Source of the DNA: Ramazzottius varieornatus | Taxonomy: Eukaryota; Tardigrada; Eutardigrada; Parachela; Ramazzottiidae | Length of the DNA stretch: 64,000 nt | Assembly: GCA_001949185.1 (NCBI GenBank) | Contig: BDGG01000004.1 | Span: 4,001,777-4,065,776 of the forward strand | Reading direction: 5' to 3' | In this document: one piece after another, positions 1 to 12,297 of the stretch | How positions within the stretch are numbered: position 1 is the first letter of the stretch | Layout: each line of letters opens with the position of its first letter | Notes under the pieces: generated by a model | The model's input: only the letters and a program-made list of their open reading frames with translations | Told to the model about the DNA's origin: nothing | Database searches by the model: none | Position numbers and translations under genes: made by a program

Positions 1-428
1 CGTGTATTTTGCTTTCTTGGAGGTTGTAGTGCTCCAGGACCAGATATGAATGGAGGAAGAATTACCGCGACCGTTGGTGGACGGATAAAAGTCATGCGGA
101 GTTAGGAGTCATGGACAATCGCATCTCAAACTACGTGGATCAAAACTTGAAATTAATCCGGGTAAGATGGCAAAACAGTGATGAGTTTGGAAATTGCAAA
201 TTCCTTCTCCGGTTAATATAGTGTCTTGGTTCACTCAATACGATTCGCTTGATTTAGTGGGCTATATTGGGGATTGGAATTGCAGGAGTGACTCTGATAG
301 TAAAGAATACGCACATGGTAGGTCTACTAATGAGCTCATCGAGCTCGGAATTTCGCTAAATAATAATAATTATGTCTAAACTCTAGATCCCTCTGCTTGC
401 TGTATGTGCTTTATGTTTCTGGTTACAG

Positions 429-1196
429 ATGTCGACGTTTTCTCGGGCGAGTTCCGTTCCAGAATCTTTCATCGACAAGCAGATTAGTCTTTATGGGAAA
501 CTAATGAGCGTCGATCAATCTGGTTTTCTAAACGTCGCACATACACCAGCAGTATCTTCTTCCTGGTTCAGCCGTAAGTATTTACACACTAATGACTTTG
601 AGCGCATAGCACTGCTCTCCCTTCAGATGGCTTTATATCTCGTCAGGACGAAAAGATGAGGATTCGCATCTGAAGATCAAACTGGTGGGCGTTGGCCACA
701 CGGACAGATCTCTTCAGTGGTTAAGGCAGAACCTTGTTGGCCGACGAGTGTTTTTCAAGATGTTGGCTCGGGAGGACCCAGATATCTTGATGTGCATTGT
801 GAAAATGCAGAGGGTAGGTTCCTCCACCGTGCACGAGAGTTCGTTTTCTGTAGTATTTTATTCCAAGGAAGGTTCGAGCTAGTGAACAACTTCTAGTCAT
901 ATTATCCAGTTAGGCGAAATATATGTTGATGTTACGGAGAAGAGTTACGTGTTCCACTTGGAAAAGCAGATTGTACAAAAGTCACAATTGATTTTGTCTT
1001 GCAGTACGGCGTGCTGAACATAAACCTTAATGTCTACCTGGTGAAAAATGGGTATGCCACATTTGTACCGTCGCCGGTCCTCACTGGCAACACGAGTTAC
1101 GACGCGCTTTCGCAGCAGCTCCGAAGGATGGAAATCGAGGCTTCAGGCAAGACGGGGTTCTTTGGTTGGCTGTGGAGGCTCTGGGTGGGGAAGTAG
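429..1196 (+). CDS. C3orf33-like protein (SNase-like fold)
   Basis: Three exons are visible: 429-573, 627-813 and 1005-1196. In order they read VPESFIDKQISLYGKLMSVD..SSSWFS, then LKIKLVGVGHTDRSLQWLRQ..MLAREDPDILMCIV, then YGVLNINLNVYLVKNGYATF to a stop. The order and spacing match the vertebrate C3orf33 family, which has a staphylococcal-nuclease-like fold and mostly unknown function. A possible first exon at 111-161 (start MDNRISNYVDQ, donor GTAAGA) resembles the family's N-terminus, but I could not join it. The 429 ATG directly follows a TTACAG acceptor, so it may not be the true start. Oddity: the obvious donor at 574 and acceptor at 626 do not keep the frame (one base short), whereas exons 2 and 3 join in phase. 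An unusual splice site, an assembly error or a decaying gene could explain this. Confidence 0.55.
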
Positions 1197-1951
1197 TCCA
1201 AACACCTGCAGCGGAAGTTCGCAGAGGAGCTTTTTATGTCCAGTTTGACGCTATGCGCAGAGCTGTTTTTGTTTTGAGGGGTTTTGGGATACAGTCAACA
1301 TACTCGCGACCTTTTATTCTGAGTTCTGGCAGATGTACCGTGATGCGGTTGACTTAGTTGACGGTTTTCCCGTGTGAACGCTGCCCATGGTCACTGGACG
1401 TCACTCTCATGCTGTTGCTTGCGCTTGTCAGTTGTCACGGTTGTAAAACGAGGATAATGAACACAGAGTGGCTCTATTGTCGGACAGTAGATGTTCCGTA
1501 CCACCTAACCCGTCGATTAGAAAACCGGTTTTCGTGAGAGACTTCCAGACACTTTCGTGTGGGTGATTTTAGAATGTTGCTTGACAAAAGGTAAAGAGCG
1601 CGTTCCTGTTATGCAGTGTGTCCAATTTACAATCAATCAAAGGTATCAGCAAGTAGGATTTCGTAAACAGAAAATCAAAAATCAAACGATGGAATTCCAT
1701 AAATTTTCGAACTCGAAGTTTTGCCAGTTCTGCGACTTCATTTTCTGACTTCTCGCATCTGCTATGATTCTTTGTTTCTAATTTTCCATCGAAGGAACGT
1801 TTCTGCGCGTCCGGATCCTCACATCTTCCACGTCCTGATCCTGTATGAGCTTAACTGTCTAGACCTGTAACTCTGCTCGATCACAACATTCCATCCTTTG
1901 AAACTTACCTTGTGTCTGCAGAGGAAGGCTCTGAAGCAGCTGACAGGCACG
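1197..1951. other. Non-coding stretch, no gene recognised
   Basis: This holds the 3' flank of the C3orf33-like gene and the 5' flank of the coiled-coil gene. Only short open frames without family resemblance are present. A CTGCAG acceptor at about 1921 shows that the downstream gene has at least one exon upstream of 1922, which I could not place. Confidence 0.5.
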
Positions 1952-2754
1952 ATGAGCACCATCCTGGCTCATCTGGAAAACACCTACGCCGCAATGCTGG
2001 ACGAAATCCAAGCTTTGAAAGACGTTTGCATTACCACCGTGCAGAACACTGCCGATATTAACCAACGACTGCTGGAGGAAGAACAAAAGTTCAACGAGTA
2101 AACATCAAATTTATTCACTTCAGAATTCGTTTCACCGTTTTCTTCCATAGGACCAGGCAAGCTTTGGCATTTTCTACTAAAGCTGCTGACGATACCAAAA
2201 AGTAAGTGACAGGACGCCCTGTGTTCGAAGAGTAAGATAAGTATCTTGTGCCTTGCAGGGAGTTGGCAGAACTGTCGGAAGCGGTGTCCGAGGCGCAGAA
2301 CGCCTATAACGCTGCGGTGGACACTGGCTCGTTTTCGCTTGACGAATCGTTTGGACCTCTCCACAAAGAGATCGATGTTTTGCTGAAGGAGTGTAACTGG
2401 AATATCGGCGCGTTTGGCGCTTTGTTGAAAGATCGTACTGCATTCATGGATCGTATAAAGCGTCTGCAGAATGTCGAAGATGTTAAGAAGGAAAAGGAGC
2501 GGGCTAAGCAGTTCAGCGAGGTGTTCGATAAATACGAAATTCTGAATAAGGTAGTGTGTTTATCTCTTGAATTCTACCTATTCCATTTGGCTCAAGGTGT
2601 AGTTTAATCACAACGGATCTTGCAGGAGAACCAAACCCTGCATGCACAGCAACTTCGTCTTAAGAACGAACTGGTTGCTGCCGAGCGCGACTTGGAGAAG
2701 TCCTGTGGTGTTCGTCGCTTTGATCCTTCGAAAGCTTTCAATGCCGAGAAGTAA
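1952..2754 (+). CDS. Coiled-coil protein of unknown identity
   Basis: Four exons join in phase: 1922(1952)-2097, 2151-2201, 2259-2550 and 2626-2754. From the ATG at 1952 they give 205 residues. The open frame runs back to an acceptor at 1921, so further N-terminal residues are likely. The protein is acidic, helical and rich in E, K, Q, L and A heptads, with segments such as LLEEEQKFNETRQALA, ELAELSEAVSEAQNAYN and ENQTLHAQQLRLKNELVAAE. A short non-helical stretch (GSFSLDESFGPLH) lies in the middle. No catalytic motif or membrane segment is visible. The three long amphipathic helices could be a BAR-like domain of the sorting-nexin type or a subunit of a cytoskeletal or kinetochore complex. I do not recognise the family, and any functional name would be a guess. 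Splice sites are all GT..AG and introns are 53-75 bp. Confidence 0.7.
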
Positions 2755-3744
2755 CTTCTGTCAAACAGTCGAACCGACAACGATAGCGGCTTTTTAGTGG
2801 CGATCCTCGGGAAGATTTTTTCTTGATATTTCGCGTACTGCTTATTTTTTAACGTGTCCTGTCGGCGTAATAGTTTTGTTTCCGTGCTCCGAATTGGTTT
2901 TCGAAGAGCCTATCTTTCCAGTGTCTGATTTCCTTAGCCAAGGCTTACACTATACCACAGTGTGGAAATCTTCTGTGGTCCTTTTCTCGTTTTACCTTAA
3001 AATCTATCTGCGTAGTTTTTGGATAGAAAATGGAAGCTGTAATGGTGAGTTTTTATGGAATAAAGAAAACAAAACAAATGACTTGAGAACGAAAATCCAT
3101 GCACCGGTGCACTGCAACTTGCAAGAAAGATAAAGATTCGACATGAACGCAACATGAACTAAAAGCACCATGGGGTAACACGAAAACAATCGGCGAGATG
3201 ACAGCTGCTTCCAAAGTTCGCCATCGTTACAAAAAGAAACCAGAAGCATAAAATGTACGAAACTTTCTGCTAGCAGAAAACTAAGCGTGAAATTGTATCG
3301 TGGTGAAGCTAGCGAATTAAGAAATCGAAGGCCGTCGATGAAGAAGCTAAAGTAACGTATAAAAGATGTTCAAGCAAAACAAGTTTCTCATAAAGGCTCT
3401 GCAGTGCAATGAGCAGAAGGTTCTTGGGCAAAGAAGAAGGCAAGAAGGCCCCACCGACTTGTGACCATATCCGACGGAAACAGCGTATACTGATGATTGA
3501 TGCATTGGTTTGGACTACTGCATTGTTCGACCCGAGCATTCAACAAGATACTTTTTGATAGAGAAGGTACTCTACACAGGCACCGCATTCCAACAAAACA
3601 CTTCACACATAAGAAGATACTGCATGCATTCAGGGCGGAGTCCCTGAACTTTGGTCACTACCAGAATTCCCCGCCGACTCGTGACTTCCGCCGATTTGGC
3701 CCGTGAAGAAGGCACGATGAGAATCTGTAGGAACACATAGGCCT
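2755..3744. other. Intergenic stretch between convergent 3' ends
   Basis: The coiled-coil gene (+) and NFI (-) converge here. The stretch should hold both 3' UTRs. Only short open frames with no recognisable similarity are present. Confidence 0.5.
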
Positions 3745-6700
3745 TCATCGGGTGAAAAACAACACATTGGCAAGTTGTTCAAGATCAAGCCTACCATCAG
3801 TTAGCATGGGATAACCCAGCTGTATATGGTCTTCGGGGTTCGCACCACCAGCCATAACCTGGAGGGACGCCAGAAAGTGGTTGTAGTCCTCTTCTTGTAT
3901 GGCTTGCCCATTCCAACGGGACACCGGGGTTCCGCGCGGCGTCACTCTGGGCGTGTTCACGGGAGAAGCGAAGATACCGGTCGGAGACATCATGCCACTC
4001 ATCGTTGGCATATTCGTGTTCACACCGGGAAATGGTAGATACTGCAATACGCAACCCATTACTCAATATAAACGTGCCTACCACAACGAAATTCTATCTA
4101 TATTTATCTATCTATATTATATATATTATATTATATATCTATATTTATCCTATCTATATTTATATCAGACGTTTAAACTAACACCAGCGATGGAGGAGAA
4201 GAGAAAAGAGCTTACAGGTGACGCCGGAAACTGAGCAAAGTTTGTATCGGACCGGCTAACGAAGTAGTTTCCCATCATAGGCCGCCCAAGACACGACGGG
4301 TCGAAGCCAAAGCCAAGGAAAGAGTGGCCCATAGCTTCGGCCGAAGATGACGGATGGTCTTCCGGATGACCAGCCGATACCAGAGATTCTGTATCGGAGA
4401 TCTCGATCAGTCCATTACGGTTACTTCGGGGACTAACGTGCGAGTAGGAAACCCCACCGGACGTCGCAGCGTAAACCTGCGGGAGCTTCATGGCAAGACG
4501 GCTAGAGCTGCTTGAATCGGGAGACTGTTGCTGCACATCGCCGCTCTCAGCTTCTCGGGCTACTGCCAGATTGGCAAAATCTGTCAGGTTATCTGAACCT
4601 GCTTCTTGGTATTTGTGTGGTAGGTAGAAAACAGCACCAGTCATATCTAAAAACATGAAAAGCAGTCAACTTCACGTTCAAACATTCCTGTGGATGAGCA
4701 ATTGGAAGGCCGACAAACGAAACGTGCAACACGTTATCTTAAGTAGCGCAAATTCCTGGCCAGTAGTACGGAAAAGTGCGCTGCTTGAACCAACGACCAT
4801 GCGCGTTTCCTCTGCCGGCCTCTCTGTTTACCCTCATTTTCCCACACTTCCAGAATACTTTTTTTGGCTACTCAAGATAAACTTACTTCATTCTTTCCAC
4901 TATATTAAACACAATTTACTGTGTAGGGTTTTCGCCGAACTCTATCGAAACCAGAAGACGGAACTTACGTCGCATGTCGCTGGCCTGAGGGGGCGAACTC
5001 ATTAGACTTTCGTTGGGCGAAACTTCTCCTTCCTCCTTTATCTTCATCTGGTTCTCAGATTCTGAAAGTGTGAAACTATCAGTAGAATACCATTACGAGT
5101 TGATGAAGCCGACAATGGAAGACTAGTACTCGAAGAAAAGCGAAGAAACTGGGTAAATTGAGCACGTACCGTTCCAGGGACCGAGTGTGTGTCCACTACT
5201 CCCACGAATAGTAGCTGCAGGCGAGCTACCGGGATACATCACCCCGTTAACAGTGTAATCCACGCTGTTACTCCGGTGATCGTTGTCCGACGTTCTGCGG
5301 CGCTTGTTATAGCGTGGCGTTGCGAAGCGGTCGTCGCGACCCACGTTTAGTAAACCGTCCGAGTTGGACGATGCTCGTTTCAACTGGGATTGATAACTGC
5401 TGGACGCTCTAGGAGCTGAATACTGCTGCGTGTTGTACCGATACGACGAAGAAGCTGCCGACTCCATCGCTTCGTTCTTCCCGTGTTCCGAGTGAACCAT
5501 CTGGTCAGTCAGTATCGGCACTAGGAACCACATAGTCGCGATAATCACACAATGACTTCCTTTCTCAAGAGCTTCATCTTTTTTAAGCACACAAGACAAA
5601 TACTAACTTCGAGTAAAGCGCGCTAGTTCTTTTGCCGTGAAGACTCCGTTCGTTCTGACAGAATCTAGGAACGGTAAGGGTGCACCTTCGTCCTCGTCTA
5701 TGGGAGCTTCCTGTTCCATGTGCTGGTTCAAGGTTCCGTTCAAGTCTACCGCCGCTGGAAACAGCTTATTAGTATTGTCCAAAACCGGTCGGACTGTTGG
5801 AGGGTTCTGAGAGCTGCAACTTACCACGAGGAGGAAAGACGAAGTTGGCCAGGTACAGATCGAGTTCGCGGACAGTCACGTTGATGTGGTGCGGATTGAC
5901 GCACAGCGCGGGGTTCGCGCATTCCGGTGATCTTTCCAGTCTTTCGGAATCTGTACTCTCGAGTGGAACTGCGCGGAAGAGAATCACCATGACCAGATCT
6001 AGCCGCCACACCTAAGGAAAATTCGAAGACCTTACATTCATTAGCTGCTACTGTATCGTTCATCAACTTTATGCGAACTAACTTTATCTGCCTGTCGAAG
6101 ACAGTCTATTCTGCGCATTTTGCCTTTTTGGTCCGGATTGCTGAGTATGCATGTGCTTTCGTTCGGGTGGCCAACCGTCTTCTTCCCGGCGACCGTGTGG
6201 ACGAAGGAGTCGCGATGGTCCTGCAGGATGTCTTTGCGGAGTTTTCCCAGCAACCTTGAGGCCCATTTCGCCTTGACTTCCGCCTTCTCATTCTGCAAAG
6301 ACAACACAAGGCGGAGGGAATTAGGTAACAGTGGCGTGGAGATTAACCAGTGTGTGTGTGTGTGTGTGTGAATCTTGAGAAGTCGGCTGATTTTCCGCAA
6401 CGTAATGCAATTTTCGATAAGACGACGATGCGGTAACTCTGCCCTCTAGTCAGATTATTATTACAACAATCAAGTCGTAACCGTTGTGACATAATTCCTA
6501 CGTCTCACAAGACTGCCTTTTCTTCAACCAGTCAAGTCAGCCGGAAGCCACTTGTTGCATCATGATACCGTTGATTTTCTCCTGGTGAAGGGCAAGAGCA
6601 GCAATATTTTTCGCAAAGTAAACATACACAAAAAGAGCCATACTTCGGCATCCTGGTTGGGATGTTGCGCAACTGGTAAATACCCGCAGAAAATATTCTG

Positions 6701-6859
6701 TACCTGGAAGTCTTCTTTACAGCGCTGTTCATCCTCTACGCTCATCCGCTTCTCGTTCTTCTTGCAGTATCGTCGTTTCGCCGCTTGGAGGTTGAACCAG
6801 GTGTAGGCGAAATTCTTGACGAAAGGCATCAGGTTGTCGATGAAGGGATGAAAGTCATC
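3745..6859 (-). CDS. NFI: Nuclear factor I (NFI/CTF) transcription factor, 5'-incomplete
   Basis: NFI proteins bind the palindrome TTGGC(N5)GCCAA as dimers and regulate RNA polymerase II genes. Eight minus-strand exons join in one frame: 6859-6704, 6292-6083, 6011-5825, 5754-5608, 5520-5170, 5061-4969, 4646-4216 and 4041-3745, giving 623 residues. The first three carry the MH1-like DNA-binding and dimerisation domain. Hallmarks are [62 protein letters not shown] and [20 protein letters not shown]. The first exon found starts after a CTTTCAG acceptor, where other NFI genes have a short initiating exon, so the start lies upstream of 6859 and was not located. The C-terminal half is S/P-rich with a basic stretch NKRRRTSDN, as in other NFI proteins, but its sequence is divergent. 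The assignment is secure; only the 5' end is open. Confidence 0.95.
4093..4167. repeat. TA/ATCT low-complexity tract in an NFI intron
   Basis: An interrupted run of TATCTA and TATA units lies in the last intron of the NFI gene, between the exons ending at 4216 and starting at 4041. It looks like simple-sequence expansion, and no function is suggested. Confidence 0.85.
6351..6370. repeat. (TG)10 microsatellite
   Basis: A pure TG dinucleotide run of about ten units lies in the second visible NFI intron, between exons 6704-6859 and 6083-6292. On the transcribed (minus) strand it is (CA)n, a known splicing-modulating tract, but nothing here shows that it acts that way. Confidence 0.9.
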
Positions 6860-9800
6860 CTGAAAGACACAAGAGCAAAAATCAGAGCCATTTCTAAAAC
6901 ACAACGAGTTTCACTCAAGGATCGAAGCTCTGAAGCTAAAAGATACTTGGGACATTTCGGTGGAAGAGTTTCTCTTCCCTTGTTCAGAGGAGACGGAATT
7001 AGATTTTTCAGTAGAACTATCGCGAGACATTCGAGGCTCAATGCCAACTTGACTGAAACAAGGATGGCTGGAAAGAAAGGAAGAAAGGAAGAATGATGGG
7101 CAGCGTCCAGGAAGTGTTATCGGACGGGATGCTCTGTGGAACCAATCAAAAAACCCGACAACCAAAACGCCACTGTTTACAAAAATGGGAAATGATCAGG
7201 CACACAACATTTGCGCCACTTGGCACGGCAAAAATCTGGCAGTATGGAAGTGGACGTCACAGGTCAGACGGCGGCGGCGAAACGCATACATTCGCGCCCA
7301 GCTTCCCTTCCGGGGCTGAAGCTTGTCTACCTGCGGCCACAATACCGCATCTCTCTGATTAAACCACAGAGCCCATAAACCAAGCGAAGATAGCAGTCTG
7401 CCCGACGTTGCCGCAGACTGTAAAAGGACCGACTTGCAAAGGACCGTGGCTAGACACCGTACGGAAGGGACTGCAGGTCCATTCATGGATCAAACACCCT
7501 ACATCCTGCTATGTGCCTTTGTGATCACGCATTCCGGCGAGCGATAAATTGCTCGGCGTGGAGGCACAGCATGGTTGCCCAACAGTGCTCCAATTCCAAA
7601 CCTGCCTGCTTTTACGTCACAGCGGTTTCAACTTTCAAGAAGGTACATACCGAAGAGATCTGAAGCTGATGGGATGCCATCAGCTGTTGTAAATCCATCT
7701 GATGACATTGAGAAGAGTCCAGAGGATTTTGCATCATGGTAATCAACCTTCAACTAGGGCCAAGCCCAAGATTACAAGATTCCAGACACAAGAACAGCGT
7801 ATTAATTTGTCAACAAGAAATTATCAGCGGAGGCCTCATGGTTTCCGCTGGGTGCTGACAGCGTTGTGTACAGGACCACCATAGATCGCAGACTATCACC
7901 ATCTACAAAGCAAACACGGTTCTCCACGCGCCACCACGTTCCGAGCTGATTTGCTCGCATATCGGCAGAATTTACCAATGACGCCGAATACAGGGTGTTG
8001 CGTAAGGACTCCTTTTCACCGTGGTTTGAAAGACAGTACGATTCTATCTACAGCAAGAATGCCTGGTACGCTCCAACCACCATCACTTCGTAGGCCTGCT
8101 TTGAGGACCCATCAATTTCTCAAACAGCAGTTTACTGCTCGTAATAGCTCTGCAGTAATAAGGCTACCGAAGTAACTTGCTGTACAAATGAAGATAACGA
8201 AATCACAAAGGACGTAACATAAATTTATGTTACGAGATAACAGAAGCCTTGGGTGGAAGTTTGCTCATAAACTTCCCGGAACAAACACGTGCTCCCTTCC
8301 CTCAGATAACGCTTAGAAAAAAAAGCCGGATGGACCTGTCCTCCAGTGCCTTTTGTGATAGGCTCAGCGTAGCTGGTTAATTTGTGGAGCGGAAGTCGAG
8401 ACAAGAGAACCACATGGTACGGTTACTAGCACTCGGCTTCCAGATACGTATTGCATGTCGAATATCACCCGGAATTAAGGGGGCCTCGGTCTTTTGGACG
8501 TTTCGGAGTAGCGACTGACCAGTGGCGAGATCTTCGAGAAGTGGCAACGCAAAACCCGAGACTGTCGCACGCATATGTTATACTGTAATTAGAGCGGACG
8601 AACCGGACACCATTTCTTCGGCCAGGTGGCGCTGTTCAAGCGAGTTGATGAATATAACCCGGAATTTTCAAGTTTACTGGAACCCTGTGTTCATCCGTCC
8701 TTTCGGGCTGTACCACAGTTCATTATTAAGCGGGCTAATGGACGTCGGCTGTACAATTCTTATATCAGCAAAACCTACTGCGACAAGATCAAAGTCTGCT
8801 CGCTACAAACTCAGGGTATCTCAACCCTACTCATACCTCGCACACGTCATCGCGGAGAGATGTTGGTGCCGTTGTAGCCTTCGCCCTGCAACTCACGCTT
8901 TCTTTGGGTCCCCGAAGACAAAACTTGACCAGGACGAATGTACCAACTTCGATTGAAGTTTCATTTCGCAGTAGAAAACGCAGATTGTTATTGTCCTGTT
9001 GTCTTCCTAATGTGCAACTATTGAGGTTCCGCATTGCCGCTGACGACAGAGCGATCACCGTAACAAAAACAAAACGGCGCCTTCCTTATATTCCTGATCA
9101 TTCAGTCTTGCAGCTCGCATAATCAGCCAATGATTGCATGAGCAGTGATGCAACCAACAGTTGTAAACAAGCCATGAAAACCATCTGCCAGCGTGTCACT
9201 TGATGTCAACATTAAGATGCTTAACTTATTCACACAAAATAACTTTCAAGGCACAACTAGCGCTGACTTGATTCTTGTACCGTGGAGAAAAAATCTCTCA
9301 AAGACTCACCAATTACCTAATAACCGGAGCACCGTATGTAGTTAGCCCAGTGGTACTCTCCACGAGAAGTGTCTAAACACGAGGCATCGTATCCTTATTG
9401 ACAATGTACATACAAAGACATCTCGAACTTTGCATTCTTCTCGCGGGGTTGCATAACTTTTCATAAGAGTCATCGAAGCTATTTTTGTCACATTTCCCTG
9501 AAGTGCAAGGCGTGCTTCGCGTTCTATACCCAAGCGGACTTTCGATTTCACTGCAAACGCAAAAGGTTTCCAGTGTATAGGTTTCGCGGTTTTAGTAGAA
9601 GCTATATAGCGCGGGGACCTCAGCTCCATTCGATCTGCGGTAGAAAAGCGAAAAAATTGCTCGACGAAAAAAAGCCCCGTGTACCGGTTTTTCTAAGCCT
9701 GCGGGCGTCTTGTCATTTTGATTGGCACTTTGGACCGGTTTACGGCTCGTAAAACAATCTAAACGTTTGCGATCCCTTTTATTTGAAGAGGCGATACCGG

Positions 9801-12297
9801 TCTCTACATTGTTCCAGGCAGAACCGGACGAAGAACCACACAGTACCTCGGAACCATAAAAGATGGAGAAAACTGCGAGATAGGAAGAAACGTCGCAGGA
9901 CTTCATCATGCCACACCGAAGCCACTTCAACGAACTGCAAGCATAGCTAAAATCACTCGGTCGTAAATAAACTTCACAGTGTTTATTTACGTGGGCCGGA
10001 AAGAAGATAATTTCTCGAACATTATCAAACCACCAATAAACTATTGTTGAATTTAGCTATTAATAGTCGAGGAAGATTAACAAATCATTTATCGTTTCTT
10101 TCTCGTCAGCTAAGCCTTGCAAGATCCCCTGAATCAATTTTCCAAGAAGATTAAAATTTAATATGAAGGATTGTTTGATACGAATATAAAGTACGCTTTT
10201 CCAGAAGAGGTCGACACGCGTGGACCGCCGGTGAAGCGTGAAGCTCGCGCGGGTGATACGCCACATTCGATACCAGTACTTCGAGTTGTACGACATATTT
10301 CTGGAAGTATTAAAGTGAGTTCTTAATTACAGCCTCGAAAACCCTTGGCACCGGCAAGGATACTACTGTGCCAGCAAGAAGGCCTTAATGTAATGTGCCT
10401 ACTGTTGCGGTATCATCACTAGCTCACTATCGGGAAGTCGATGGTCTATTTGGCAACGGAGATTATATGAATAACTAACAGCGGCCCAAGAACGACCGCC
10501 AAAACCCAAAGACAAACGTGCGACCTTAGCAGTAACTGCTGGCAAGTCACACATCTAGCGGACATTGGTACGCTTGGCACAAATCAGCCGATTATCAACT
10601 CTGGCTTGCAAGTAATTAAGCATCTATTCTTCTGGTAGGCACCAGCGACACCCAATGTAAACAATAACCATATACGTCTTATCGCTCAACCGGAAACGGA
10701 TATTGTCTGCCTGCGATCACTCGAAAATTAGAATTTCGACTAAAAGCGGACGCCGCCGAAAAAAAATTAACTGTAAGAAAATAATCGGCCTAATTCGAAA
10801 TTAACATTTTGAAAGAAGGAGACTTACCATTGTCATATTTTGGGGCTCAGACATGCGGGAGCATCATTCCATTCACCTCGAACGTCTGCACGTGTTGTTT
10901 TCCACGACGGCAAAGGAAAAACGGGACATGTCCGGCCTCGTAGTCTGGGGAAAACTTAACAGTCGCTACAGATAAGCGACGATAAAATAGTTCTTTACAG
11001 ATAACAACTCGCGATTTCGCAGTACCACAGTGCACTAGATGGAACTTCATAGACGAAGATTGTATGCGCGTACTCACTTGGAAGGGCTGCTGGGCGTTAT
11101 TCGAGCCGTTCGACCGCTGTATATAGAAGGCTGTGCAAGGTTGACGATGACGCGATGACGAAATGGGAAGTCAGCTGCTTCATCTTCTTCGATGAAAACT
11201 TGCCAGTCTGTCTTTTGGTTTTCCTTCCACTTTGCAGTCGAACCGTCGCGTTCCATGCTAGTCTCGTCCAGCCCACCAACTTCCGTCGCTAACAGACTCG
11301 AAGCATAATTAGCCAGCCTTCCATGTCACAAACAAGATACGCGTTGTACACAAGCGTAAATCCGGCCTACACCAGAAAAACACTTGACTACTTAGGAACG
11401 GAGACCTCGTTCTGCCGGTTCCTGGCTTCCTGCTGATATTGTAACCGCGCCAGTGCAAAACGAGAGGGAGACAACTTGAAACTACCAGAAATAATTGACT
11501 GCGAAAAACCTAAATCGAACCACACCCACTTCGGACGAACACAGCGCGACATGGTTGAGTCAATCTTCTAATTATCCCAAACGAAGCTGCAGCTCTCCTA
11601 AATCTTTTCGCGAGACCCAGATAAGTCTTGGGTTTTAAAGCAGCACCGTACGTGCTGGGGCGCCTTTTCCCGCTCGGTCTTTGTGGCGTTTTGAAAATCG
11701 TCGCGTAAAGGTGCTCTTAGGGTTATAAACAAGGCAATTTTGAACAGTAAATACTGTAAGAAAAGACATCCATGACAATTTTGCACGTCCGCCCCCTGTC
11801 GATATTCGTGTCAGGAGAAAATCCGGCCTCCTTGGCGTCAAGGCTTTCAAAACGGGTGCAGGTTAAATGGAGCGCCATCTATCGCTTCCTTCTCGAACTT
11901 GCAGTTCCTCTACGAGTCTTATGAGATGCAGTCCTTCGGCGCTCCACAGAAAGAACGTACTATCGAAGGGAATTTAGTTTCATACTTCAGGCAGACCTTC
12001 CTTAATGTGAAATGTTATTTCCGCCTATGATCGACTCAAAAACTACAGGATTTCTGGACTGTCGCTGCGTCACCCAACCTGTGAGATACCCAACTGAAGA
12101 AAGCAAGACAAGATTAATAAAATCTCCACATCAAAAGACGAACCTCGAAAAGACATACCAGAGCTGAAACGAACTCAACACACATCTGAATAAAACTCGC
12201 GGAACAGAACTTTGCAAAAGAGAAGAATCACCCATCACAAGGCATGGAGGGCTGCGATGATCAGAGACTCAACGGCAGTACACGTTCGGCAGGAATT
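6860..12297. other. Long NFI 5' flank, largely without recognisable genes
   Basis: About 5.4 kb between the first visible NFI exon and the SLAIN-like 3' end. The missing first NFI exon should lie here or further upstream. Open frames at 8522-8956(+), 9342-9930(-) and 10060-10296(-) show no family resemblance, and I read them as chance. A degraded half copy of the fold-back repeat (TTGCGCCACTTGG) sits near 7210. The one stretch with coding character is 11078-11256(-), listed separately. Confidence 0.5.
11078..11256 (-). CDS. Possible first exon with KEN box and ABBA-like motif
   Basis: An ATG at 11256 opens 59 complete codons that reach a strong donor (GTGAGT) at 11077. The peptide is polar and charge-rich: it starts MERDGSTAK, continues WKENQKTDWQVFIEEDEAAD and ends GRTARITPSSPSK. 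It contains KEN, the APC/C degron, followed eight residues later by WQVFIEED, close to the ABBA consensus (F-x-I/V-F/Y/H-x-D/E) of BUBR1, BUB1 and cyclin A. The residual phase needs a following exon contributing one base. An acceptor (TTCCCCAG) near 10955 fits that phase but gives a short, unrecognised continuation. I call this a candidate exon only; a mitotic regulator such as BUBR1 or cyclin A is a speculative reading. Confidence 0.3.

Noticed and set aside
7195-7260. Additional fold-back repeat copy (TTGCGCCACTTGG)
   Set aside because: Only the right half is recognisable and the left arm is missing, so it is mentioned but not listed as a copy.
8522-8956. 144-residue plus-strand open frame
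   Set aside because: No recognisable motif and no exon neighbours; codon content looks random.
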